Of a stretch of DNA of 64,000 nt, positions 47,094-54,087 are shown piece by piece. Source of the stretch: a bacterium (GTDB lineage Bacteria > Eisenbacteria > RBG-16-71-46 > CAIMUX01); NCBI GenBank assembly GCA_030431975.1, contig JAUIHP010000001.1:1-64000 (forward strand), in the 5' to 3' direction. The notes below the pieces were generated by a model. The model was not told where the DNA came from. It saw nothing but the letters and a program-made list of their open reading frames with translations, and ran no database searches. Made by a program: the position numbers and the translations under genes. How positions within the stretch are numbered: the first letter of the stretch is position 1; every line of letters starts with the position of its first letter.

Positions 47094-47984
47094 CTACCGG
47101 TGAGGATCGAACGCGTGCTTGACCTGTCCCCAGGACGTTTCCAAGATCGGTGTGGGACCACAACCCACTCCGAACGCGCCCATACCGCCGCAGTCCGAGT
47201 TCTCCGGCAAAGCGGGAGAACCTTCGTGAAGGGAGTAGTCTCCAGCCGCCGCATTGCAGAACGCGGGGTCCGCCAGGACGTCTGTGTCCTGATAGTCACA
47301 GCCTCCCTCATAGTCTCGTGCATTGTTCCAGAACAGATTGCAGTCGAGCGCGACCTGGCTACCGGCACAGAAGACCGCCCAGGTTTCGATTTCCGCGAAG
47401 ATGTTGTTCCGCACCGTGGGTCGGGACTCGATCTGCTGCACACGTACGCCGTAGAGCGGGAGTCCAAAGAAGGTATTGAACTCAATCGTCGGGGCGGCCA
47501 ACCACATCTGCACGCCCTCGAACATATTGTTGAGGAAGAGATTCTCCCGGATGGTCGGACTGCCGGCGTTGACGTAGGTCCCGACCTCCGAGTGATCGAT
47601 GGAGAAACCGACCAGAGCACAGTCGGCTTGGCATCCCTCCGGGAAATAGACACCGTACTCGGCGGTCTTCGTGGCGCCGTCGATGATGGTCTCGGCCGGC
47701 CCATCCGTTGACTCGACGCGCACCCCCGGTTTCATCTCGACGTTGACGATCCGCTCGCCCCACGGCGGGAACGCACTGTGCGTATCCGAGTAGACACCCG
47801 GCCGAACCTGGACGACGTCTCCGGCCGATGCGAGATCAATCCCTCCCTGAATCGTGGTCGCGTCACCGTTGCCGTCTGGATCGACAACCCAAACCGCTGA
47901 GATGGCCGGTTGCGCGAGGCAGGGCACAAGCAACAGAAATGCGGGAAGAAGGCAGAGAGAGGAAACCTTTGCACGAACTCGCAT
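47094..47984 (-). CDS. Secreted parallel beta-helix protein with C-terminal SWGQVK motif
   Basis: A signal peptide (SSLCLLPAFLLLVPCLAQPA) leads a right-handed beta-helix protein (NosD/pectate-lyase-like): ATTIQGGIDLASAGDVVQVRPGVY, SPTIRENLFLNNMFEGVQ, RPTVRNNIFAEIETW and ALDCNLFWNN. These are the rung-type repeats of the family. No lyase catalytic residues stand out. The last 20 residues contain ILETSWGQVK followed by a basic tail; a nearly identical motif ends the unrelated Cys-rich protein at 57756-58643. The start at 47984 has GGGAGA upstream. Its role may be binding or degrading an extracellular polymer. Confidence 0.8.
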   Translation of the reverse strand: MRVRAKVSSLCLLPAFLLLVPCLAQPAISAVWVVDPDGNGDATTIQGGIDLASAGDVVQVRPGVYSDTHSAFPPWGERIVNVEMKPGVRVESTDGPAETIIDGATKTAEYGVYFPEGCQADCALVGFSIDHSEVGTYVNAGSPTIRENLFLNNMFEGVQMWLAAPTIEFNTFFGLPLYGVRVQQIESRPTVRNNIFAEIETWAVFCAGSQVALDCNLFWNNARDYEGGCDYQDTDVLADPAFCNAAAGDYSLHEGSPALPENSDCGGMGAFGVGCGPTPILETSWGQVKHAFDPHR

Positions 47985-48344
47985 GGATTGTCTCCCAGAT
48001 GAGGCTGGGTCGTGACCCAGAGCCAAGAAAGACGAGCTTCCTCGGATGTCGGTACTCTTCAAACACAAGAGAGAGGTGCAGAAAGCGTAGCACAGTGTCT
48101 TTCCCCAAAGCCCCGCGAAGTCTTTGTGTCAGCGAGTCGCACAGGGATCAACCAACGAATCTGCAGGTTGGCTCTCGCCGCCTTCTGTATGTAGCCTCGA
48201 TCCCCACTCCGGGCCGTCCCGAGCTCGAACTCGATCTCGAGCGGCGCTCGAACACGGCGCATTTGCCGTTGTCGCACTCCGGACTTACGCGTAACCTCGT
48301 AAACGTTCTATCAACCCTTTGTCCGCGAGAACCAGAACGTCACG
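47985..48344. other. Divergent intergenic region upstream of the beta-helix and symporter genes
   Basis: These 360 nt separate the leftward beta-helix gene from the rightward DUF4212 gene. A 6-bp inverted repeat (GCTCGA/TCGAGC, 48223-48242) lies about 100 nt before the symporter pair. I found no convincing promoter pair, RNA gene or small gene. Confidence 0.45.
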
Positions 48345-48659
48345 ATGTCTGACTCCAACGAACGCAGCCGCCTCTCACGAGCTCACTGGCACGACAATCT
48401 TCGCGTCATGGGCATTCTGCTCACCATCTGGTTCGTGACCTCGATTCTTCTCAGTATCGTTTTCGTCGAACCTCTCAATCAGTTCAAGCTCGGGGGCTTT
48501 CCCCTGGGCTTCTGGTTCGCACAGCAGGGATCCATCTACATCTTCATTGTTCTGATTCTCATCTATGCCGTGTGGATGGAACGGATTGATCGCCGTTACC
48601 ACCTGGAGGCCGGGAAGAGCGATCCCAAGTCGGAGATGTCGGACGGAGGCATCTATTGA
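48345..48659 (+). CDS. DUF4212 small subunit of a sodium/solute symporter
   Basis: This 104-residue protein has two membrane helices (MGILLTIWFVTSILLSIVF and GSIYIFIVLILIYAVWMERID) and the family HWHDN and FPLGFWFAQQGS motifs. DUF4212 proteins are always encoded beside an SSS-family symporter of the VC_2705 type and are thought to be its accessory subunit. Its stop TGA overlaps the TTG start of the symporter gene. Confidence 0.92.
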   Translation: MSDSNERSRLSRAHWHDNLRVMGILLTIWFVTSILLSIVFVEPLNQFKLGGFPLGFWFAQQGSIYIFIVLILIYAVWMERIDRRYHLEAGKSDPKSEMSDGGIY

Positions 48660-50374
48660 GCATCCAGGCCTGGACCTACCTGATTGTGGGTCTGACCTTC
48701 GCCGTTTACCTAGGGATCGCGGCATGGAGCCGGGCCAAGACCACGTCGGCCTTCTACGTCGCCGGTCGCGGGGTGCCACCGTTGGCCAACGGAATGGCCA
48801 CCGGCGCCGATTGGATGAGTGCCGCCTCCTTCATCTCGATGGCCGGGCTCATCTCCTTCATGGGCTACACCGGGACGATCTACCTGCTCGGGTGGACGGG
48901 CGGTTACGTTCTCCTCGCCCTGCTCTTGGCGCCATACCTTCGTAAGTACGGCCGCTTCACCATCCCAGAGTTCGTTGGCGACCGCTACTACTCGCAAACC
49001 GCGCGCGTCGTCGCTGTGTTCTGCGCAGTCTTTGTGTCCTTCACCTACGTCGCGGGACAGATGCGCGGCGTCGGGGTGGTCTTCTCGCGCTTTCTCGAGA
49101 TTCCAGTGGAGGCGGGAGTCATCGTCGGCGTTCTTATCGTCTTCTTCTATGCGGTGGCCGGTGGGATGCGCGGCATCACCTACACCCAGGTCGCCCAGTA
49201 CTGCGTTCTCATCGTCGCCTACATCGTCCCGGCCGCGGCCATCTCCTGGAAGATGACCGGAAACCCCGTTCCGCAGTTCGGTTTCGGGGGGACACTCGTC
49301 GACGGGGGTGCGGCAGCGGGCGGCCAGTCTGCCGGTATTGCTCTGCTCGAGGCTCTGGACGGAATCCACCGGGACCTGGGCCTCCCCGAGTACACGGGTG
49401 CCTTTGTACCCGGAAAGAAGTCGATGATCGACGTCCTCGCCATCACTGCGGCCCTGATGGTGGGAACAGCGGGACTTCCGCACGTGCTTATCCGCTTCTA
49501 TACGGTGCCCAATGCCCGCGCGGCCCGTTGGAGCGCCTTCTGGGCACTCCTTTTCATCGGAATCCTCTACACGACCGCTCCGGCCGTCGCCGCCTTCGCC
49601 CGGGTCAACATGATCCAGACGCTCCACGAACAGCCCTACGAATCCGCACCCGAGTGGTTCTCGAACTGGGAGCAAACCGGGCTCATCGAGTTTCAGGACA
49701 AGAACGGCGACGGGATCATTCAGTACAGCGGAGACGCGGAAACAAACGAACTGAGAGTCGACCGGGACATCATGGTGTTAGCCAATCCCGAGATTGCTGA
49801 ACTTCCGGCCTGGGTTGTCGCGCTGGTCGCCGCGGGTGGACTGGCAGCCGCTCTTTCGACCGCCGCCGGGCTTCTCCTCGTCATCTCGTCGTCGGTTTCC
49901 CATGACCTTTTGAAGTCCGTCTTTTGGAAGGACATGAGTCCCCGAGCCGAACTCTTCGCCGCCCGCGCCGCGGCGGGAGTGGCCGTGGTCATTGCCGGCT
50001 ACCTCGGCATCGATCCCCCAGGTTTCGTTGCTCAAGTGGTCGCATTCGCCTTCGGACTTGCCGCCGCCAGCTTCTTCCCGATCCTGCTACTCGGTATCTT
50101 CGACACCCGAACCACAAAGGAAGGCGCGATCGGCGGAATGCTGGCCGGCATCGGATTCACGGCGGCCTACATCATTTGGTTCCGGTTCGTTATTCCGGAA
50201 GCAGGTGCCGATCAGTGGCTCTTCGGGATCAGTCCCGAGGGCATCGGGATTATCGGTATGTTCGTGAACTTCGCCGTGACCATGGTCGTCAGCCGGATGA
50301 CCCCGGAACCTCCGGCGGAGGTGCGACAACTCGTCGAAGAGATCCGACTCCCCGGTGGCTCTCGGGACGACTGA
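48656..50374 (+). CDS. Sodium:solute symporter (SSS family, VC_2705/ActP-like)
   Basis: About thirteen membrane helices of the LeuT-fold SSS family are present in 572 residues: YYVAGRGVPPLANGMATGADWMSAASF is the classic N-terminal block with FYVAGR, followed by FTYVAGQMRGVGVVFSRF and GTAGLPHVLIRFYTV. ActP-like members carry acetate, lactate or similar organic acids with Na+. A loop near residue 345 contains DKNGDGIIQYSGD, which resembles a calcium-binding EF-hand loop. The start is TTG at 48656, overlapping the DUF4212 stop, with GGAGG 6 nt upstream. The last 86 nt overlap the 3' end of hypB on the other strand. Confidence 0.93.
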   Translation: MSIQAWTYLIVGLTFAVYLGIAAWSRAKTTSAFYVAGRGVPPLANGMATGADWMSAASFISMAGLISFMGYTGTIYLLGWTGGYVLLALLLAPYLRKYGRFTIPEFVGDRYYSQTARVVAVFCAVFVSFTYVAGQMRGVGVVFSRFLEIPVEAGVIVGVLIVFFYAVAGGMRGITYTQVAQYCVLIVAYIVPAAAISWKMTGNPVPQFGFGGTLVDGGAAAGGQSAGIALLEALDGIHRDLGLPEYTGAFVPGKKSMIDVLAITAALMVGTAGLPHVLIRFYTVPNARAARWSAFWALLFIGILYTTAPAVAAFARVNMIQTLHEQPYESAPEWFSNWEQTGLIEFQDKNGDGIIQYSGDAETNELRVDRDIMVLANPEIAELPAWVVALVAAGGLAAALSTAAGLLLVISSSVSHDLLKSVFWKDMSPRAELFAARAAAGVAVVIAGYLGIDPPGFVAQVVAFAFGLAAASFFPILLLGIFDTRTTKEGAIGGMLAGIGFTAAYIIWFRFVIPEAGADQWLFGISPEGIGIIGMFVNFAVTMVVSRMTPEPPAEVRQLVEEIRLPGGSRDD

Positions 50375-51077
50375 TCTCCGCAGTGCCCGCCCGCTCGGCG
50401 CCCGTCCGCTCGCCGCGCTTCGCTTCCCAACGATCGCGGATCAATCCGACCAGTTCTGAAACACCGGCGCCGCTCCGCGCGGAGGTCTCGAGCATCGCCA
50501 CGCCTGGCCGTGCCCCTTCGCAGTTCCGTCGAGCCAGCGGGATGTCGAACTCCACCGCGACCGCAATGTCCATCTTGCTAAAGACGACGAGGTCACAGGT
50601 ATTGATCAGAGTCGGATACTTGAGCGGCTTGTCCTCGCCCTCGGTGCACGGAAACAGAAGAACCCGTAGATCCTCGCCCAGGTCATACCCTTGCGGACAA
50701 ACCAGATTCCCGACGTTCTCGATGAAGAGAACGTCGGTGGTTTCCAGATCGAAGGCTTCGACGGCCTTCCCCACCATGTCCGCTTCGAGGTGACACATCC
50801 CGCCGGTCAGGATCTGATGAGCGGGACAACCACTCTCGGCTAGTCGGGTGGCGTCGTTCTCCGTCGCCAGATCACCGACGACGGCAGCCACCGACAGCCC
50901 GGCCTCACGCAGGTCACGCATGACACGAGCCAGAAGCTCCGTCTTGCCTGCACCGGGACTTGACACGATATTGATGACCAGAACACCCCGTTCGGTGAAT
51001 ACCTCGCGAAGTGAGTGGGCAATCTCGTCATTCTTCTTCAGGATGTTACGACGAACTTCAAGAATTCGGGGCTGCAT
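50289..51077 (-). CDS. hypB: Hydrogenase nickel-incorporation GTPase HypB
   Basis: HypB is a GTPase that helps deliver nickel to NiFe hydrogenase. G1 is SSPGAGKTEL near residue 40, GDLATENDATRL is switch-like, the metal-site Cys-His pair is in GGMCHLEADMV, ENVGNLVCP follows, and the G4-like motif is FSKMDI. The N-terminus lacks both the His-rich nickel-storage stretch and the CxxCGC motif. The tail of about 40 residues after RDRWEAKR is Arg/Pro-rich and unusual, and it is encoded opposite the end of the symporter gene. It is coupled to hypA by a 20-nt overlap. Confidence 0.95.
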   Translation of the reverse strand: MQPRILEVRRNILKKNDEIAHSLREVFTERGVLVINIVSSPGAGKTELLARVMRDLREAGLSVAAVVGDLATENDATRLAESGCPAHQILTGGMCHLEADMVGKAVEAFDLETTDVLFIENVGNLVCPQGYDLGEDLRVLLFPCTEGEDKPLKYPTLINTCDLVVFSKMDIAVAVEFDIPLARRNCEGARPGVAMLETSARSGAGVSELVGLIRDRWEAKRGERTGAERAGTAEISRPESHRGVGSLRRVVAPPPEVPGSSG

Positions 51078-51453
51078 GGGACAACTCCGTGGAGGCAGTT
51101 TCGGTTTCTTCGAGTTCCAAGGAGACAAGGTCGAGTTCGCGGCCCGCAACGATGTCGGCCGTGGGCATTCCGCACTGACCGCAGGCAAACTGAGGTGGAT
51201 CGGAAAGCTGCGTTTCCGCTTCGCACGCCTTACACCTTACGCGACCCGGCACGCGTTCGATGCGCAACTCGGCGCCGGCACAACGCGTTCCTTCCGCCGC
51301 AACGTCCCAGGCAAACTCCAACGCTTCGACAACGACGCCGGCCAAGTTGCCGACACGAACGGAAACGACGGTAACGGGAAGTTCCTCGCCGGCCTCTTCG
51401 ACAGCAGTGACCGCCAGAGAAACGATTTCTGCCGCAATCGAGAGCTCATGCAT
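51058..51453 (-). CDS. hypA: Hydrogenase nickel-insertion protein HypA
   Basis: HypA carries nickel on the N-terminal Met-His-Glu (MHELSIAAEIV here) and holds zinc through two Cys pairs (CKAC and CGQC, about residues 73-93). The 131 residues are slightly longer than the usual 115 because of a Glu-rich tail. AGGAGG lies upstream of the ATG. It precedes and overlaps hypB, and together they form a leftward unit divergent from hypCDEF. Confidence 0.95.
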   Translation of the reverse strand: MHELSIAAEIVSLAVTAVEEAGEELPVTVVSVRVGNLAGVVVEALEFAWDVAAEGTRCAGAELRIERVPGRVRCKACEAETQLSDPPQFACGQCGMPTADIVAGRELDLVSLELEETETASTELSHAAPNS

Positions 51454-51656
51454 GACTCCGGTCCTCCTCGGGTCCAAGCAGTCTGCGGTCACTGCAAGCA
51501 TGCTGAATTCCGGTCGGCCATCGGGTGCCTGATGTGTACGTGATTCCCGAATCCGGACGCACATCATGGTCGATCTTGCGGGTCTCCGGAAACTAGCGTG
51601 CTATCCTCAGGGGTCGGTCAAGCGGCCCTGTTTGACAGCGGAAGAGGAGGCGAAAG
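51454..51656 (+). promoter_or_regulatory. Divergent promoter region of hypAB and hypCDEF
   Basis: The 203-nt spacer must drive both hyp units. On the plus strand an extended -10-like TGCTATCCT (51599-51607) lies about 50 nt before hypC. A matching -35 is not evident (TTGCGG at 51576 is 20 nt away). No sigma-54 GG-N10-GC element fits. Confidence 0.3.
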
Positions 51657-51944
51657 ATGTGCCTTGCGATTCCCGGCCGGGTGGAGGCCATTGAAGCACG
51701 GACCCAAACAGCGTCCGTCGACGTACTGGGCATACGACGCAAGGTCAGCATTGACCTGTTGGTCGACGAAGGGCTGTCCGTCGGCGACTGGGTCCTCATC
51801 CACGTCGGCTTCGCCATGAGCAAGATCAGCGCGGAACATGCAGAGGAACAGCTTCGCATCCTCGCGAGTCTCGACGAGATAAATGAAGCGCAAGCGGAGG
51901 CCGAGGGTTACGGCCAGCCTCCCAACTCGGGTAACTCGAGATGA
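51657..51944 (+). CDS. hypC: Hydrogenase maturation chaperone HypC
   Basis: HypC, a small chaperone, carries the Fe(CN)2CO centre with HypD to the hydrogenase large subunit. The 95 residues begin MCLAIPGRVEAI, where Cys2 is the essential ligand, and the family GDWVLIHVGFAMSKIS segment follows. GAGGAGG precedes the ATG. Its stop overlaps hypD by 4 nt. It starts the rightward hypCDEF unit. Confidence 0.97.
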   Translation: MCLAIPGRVEAIEARTQTASVDVLGIRRKVSIDLLVDEGLSVGDWVLIHVGFAMSKISAEHAEEQLRILASLDEINEAQAEAEGYGQPPNSGNSR

Positions 51945-53053
51945 AGTTCATGGACGAGTATCGTGACGGCGAGACGGTCCACCGACTCTCCCGTGAGATC
52001 TCACAGCTTGCAGATCAGAACCGAACCTACCGAATCATGGAGATCTGCGGTGGGCACACCCATTCCATTTTTCGTTTTGGGCTTTCCCAGATCCTTCCCG
52101 GAAACATCGAGCTGATCCACGGCCCAGGGTGTCCGGTGTGCGTTCTGCCGATGGGACGAATGGATGAAGGTCTGGCTATGGCAGAGCGCGACGGCCTGAT
52201 CTTCACTGCTTTCGGCGACATGATGCGCGTCCCGGGTACAACAGGGACTCCCCTCGACGCCAAGGCACGAGGGGCCGACATTCGGATGGTCTACAGCCCG
52301 CTTGACGCGTTGGAGACGGCTCGAAGGAACCTTGACCGCCCGGTTCTGTTCTTCGCGATCGGGTTCGAAACCACGGCGCCCTCCACCGCAGTCACATTGA
52401 TGAAGGCGAAGGAACTCGGCGTCACTAACTTCTTCGTCTTCTGCAATCACGTCCTCGTCAATCCGGCGATCCGCGCGTTGCTCGAGTCCGACGACATGCG
52501 ACTGGATGCTTTCATCGGACCGGGACATGTTTCGACGGTCATCGGCTGCAAACCGTACGAATTCATCGCCGAGGAATTCCAACGGCCTCTCGTCGTCTCC
52601 GGCTTCGAGCCGGTCGACATTCTGCAGTCCATTGTGATGATTCTTCGACAGATGAACGCCGGCGTCGCCAAGATCGAGAACCAGTACGGCCGAGCCGTGT
52701 CCTGGGACGGAAACACTGCAGCGCGAAAGGCTCTGGACCGGGTCTTCGAAACTAGATCCACCTTCATGTGGCGCGGCCTGGGCGGGATTCCAAACTCGGC
52801 GTACGCGATTCGGGAAGAGTTCGCCGAATTCGACGCGGAGAAACAGATCGGTGTCCGAGGTCGCTCCTTCCCCGATCCGGCGCTGGCCCAGTGCGGTGAA
52901 GTCCTGAAGGGAGTGAAGAAACCCGTCGAATGCAGCCTCTTCGGAACGGTTTGCAAGCCGGAGAACCCGGTCGGCGCACTCATGGTCTCCAGTGAGGGAG
53001 CCTGCGCGGCGCAGTACAGGTACTCCGATGCCACCACCGTCCTAAGAAAGTGA
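51941..53053 (+). CDS. hypD: Hydrogenase maturation protein HypD
   Basis: HypD, an iron-sulfur protein, is the scaffold on which the Fe(CN)2CO centre is built. The 370-residue protein shows MEICGGHTHSIFRFG, GPGCPVCVLPMGRMDEG, GFETTAPSTA, and PGHVSTVIG near the middle, with cluster cysteines toward the C-terminus. These are all diagnostic HypD motifs. It overlaps hypC by 4 nt (ATGA) and hypE by 4 nt (GTGA). Confidence 0.97.
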   Translation: MKFMDEYRDGETVHRLSREISQLADQNRTYRIMEICGGHTHSIFRFGLSQILPGNIELIHGPGCPVCVLPMGRMDEGLAMAERDGLIFTAFGDMMRVPGTTGTPLDAKARGADIRMVYSPLDALETARRNLDRPVLFFAIGFETTAPSTAVTLMKAKELGVTNFFVFCNHVLVNPAIRALLESDDMRLDAFIGPGHVSTVIGCKPYEFIAEEFQRPLVVSGFEPVDILQSIVMILRQMNAGVAKIENQYGRAVSWDGNTAARKALDRVFETRSTFMWRGLGGIPNSAYAIREEFAEFDAEKQIGVRGRSFPDPALAQCGEVLKGVKKPVECSLFGTVCKPENPVGALMVSSEGACAAQYRYSDATTVLRK

Positions 53054-54087
53054 CTGACATGGCAAAACGATCCTTCACAGACCCGCAGATCACGCTGCAG
53101 CACGGCGCCGGGGGCGAGGCCACGAGACAGCTCGTCGAAGGTTTGTTTGCACCCGCCTTCGCCAACGACACCCTGGCAGCCATGGAGGACGCCGCGGCGC
53201 TCAACGCCGACGGACTTCGCCTCGCGTTCACCACCGACACCTTCGTCGTCCACCCCCGGAACTTTCCGGGCGGATGCCTCGGTTCCCTCGCCGTTCACGG
53301 CACGCTGAACGATCTGGCGGTCTCCGGAGCCGACCCCATCGGGCTCTCAGCAGCCTTCGTACTTGAAGCGGGACTCGATACCTCGGAGCTTCGCGCTCAG
53401 ACGGAAGCCATGGCGGAAGCCGCCAGGAAGGCAGGCGTCCCGATCGTCACCGGCGACACGAAAGTTGTCGAACATGGAAGCGTGGACGGGCTCTACATCA
53501 ATACAAGCGGCGTCGGCGTGATCCGGCCGTCGGCCGATCTCGGCCCGAACCGTGTGCGTCCCGGAGACGCCGTCCTGGTCAGTGGCCCCATCGGTGACCA
53601 CGGAGTGACGATCCTGATCTCCCGTGGGGAGATCGAGCTGGAGGCCGACTTGAAGACGGACTCGAGGTCGGTTCTTCCCCTGACCTCTGCCCTTCTCGAT
53701 CAACTGGGTTCCGGAGTCCGCTGGATGCGTGACGCCACCCGCGGCGGTGTGGCCACGGTTCTCAACGAACTGGTCGGCGGGCGTCCCTTCGGAGTGGTGC
53801 TAGAAGAGCAGGAGATCCCCGTTCGCGATCCCGTTCGGGGTTGTTGCGAGTTGCTGGGACTCGATCCCCTACACGTCGCCAATGAAGGCCAGTTCGTCGC
53901 GATCGTCGCTGGTGATCGTGCCGACGAAGCGATCCGGGCGCTGCGAAACGTTGAGGGCGGCTCCGACGCACGGATCATCGGAGTCGTGACCGATGAGCAC
54001 CCGGCGCGCGTAGTCGGACGCACCTCCTTCGGAGCCAAACGAGTCATCGACGTTCTCGTCGGCGATCCGTTGCCACGTATCTGCTGA
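53050..54087 (+). CDS. hypE: Hydrogenase maturation protein HypE
   Basis: HypE dehydrates a carbamoyl group on its C-terminal cysteine to make the cyanide ligands of the hydrogenase iron. The product ends in PRIC, the obligatory terminal Cys. Its PurM-like ATPase body includes LQHGAGGEATRQLVEG, DTFVVHP, HGTLNDLAVSGADP, GDTKVVEHG and DATRGGVATVLNEL. The GTG at 53050 overlaps the hypD stop; an ATG 9 nt on is the alternative. It joins hypF by a 1-nt overlap (TGATG). Confidence 0.97.
   Translation: MTDMAKRSFTDPQITLQHGAGGEATRQLVEGLFAPAFANDTLAAMEDAAALNADGLRLAFTTDTFVVHPRNFPGGCLGSLAVHGTLNDLAVSGADPIGLSAAFVLEAGLDTSELRAQTEAMAEAARKAGVPIVTGDTKVVEHGSVDGLYINTSGVGVIRPSADLGPNRVRPGDAVLVSGPIGDHGVTILISRGEIELEADLKTDSRSVLPLTSALLDQLGSGVRWMRDATRGGVATVLNELVGGRPFGVVLEEQEIPVRDPVRGCCELLGLDPLHVANEGQFVAIVAGDRADEAIRALRNVEGGSDARIIGVVTDEHPARVVGRTSFGAKRVIDVLVGDPLPRIC

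Noticed and set aside
46623-47711. Rightward open frame of 362 codons across the small hypothetical and beta-helix genes
   Set aside because: It covers a well-supported beta-helix gene antisense, lacks a ribosome site and reads as shadow sequence.
51540-51656. Sigma-54 promoter before hypC
   Set aside because: TGG..TTGC is present near 51568-51579 but GG and GC are 8, not 10, nt apart.
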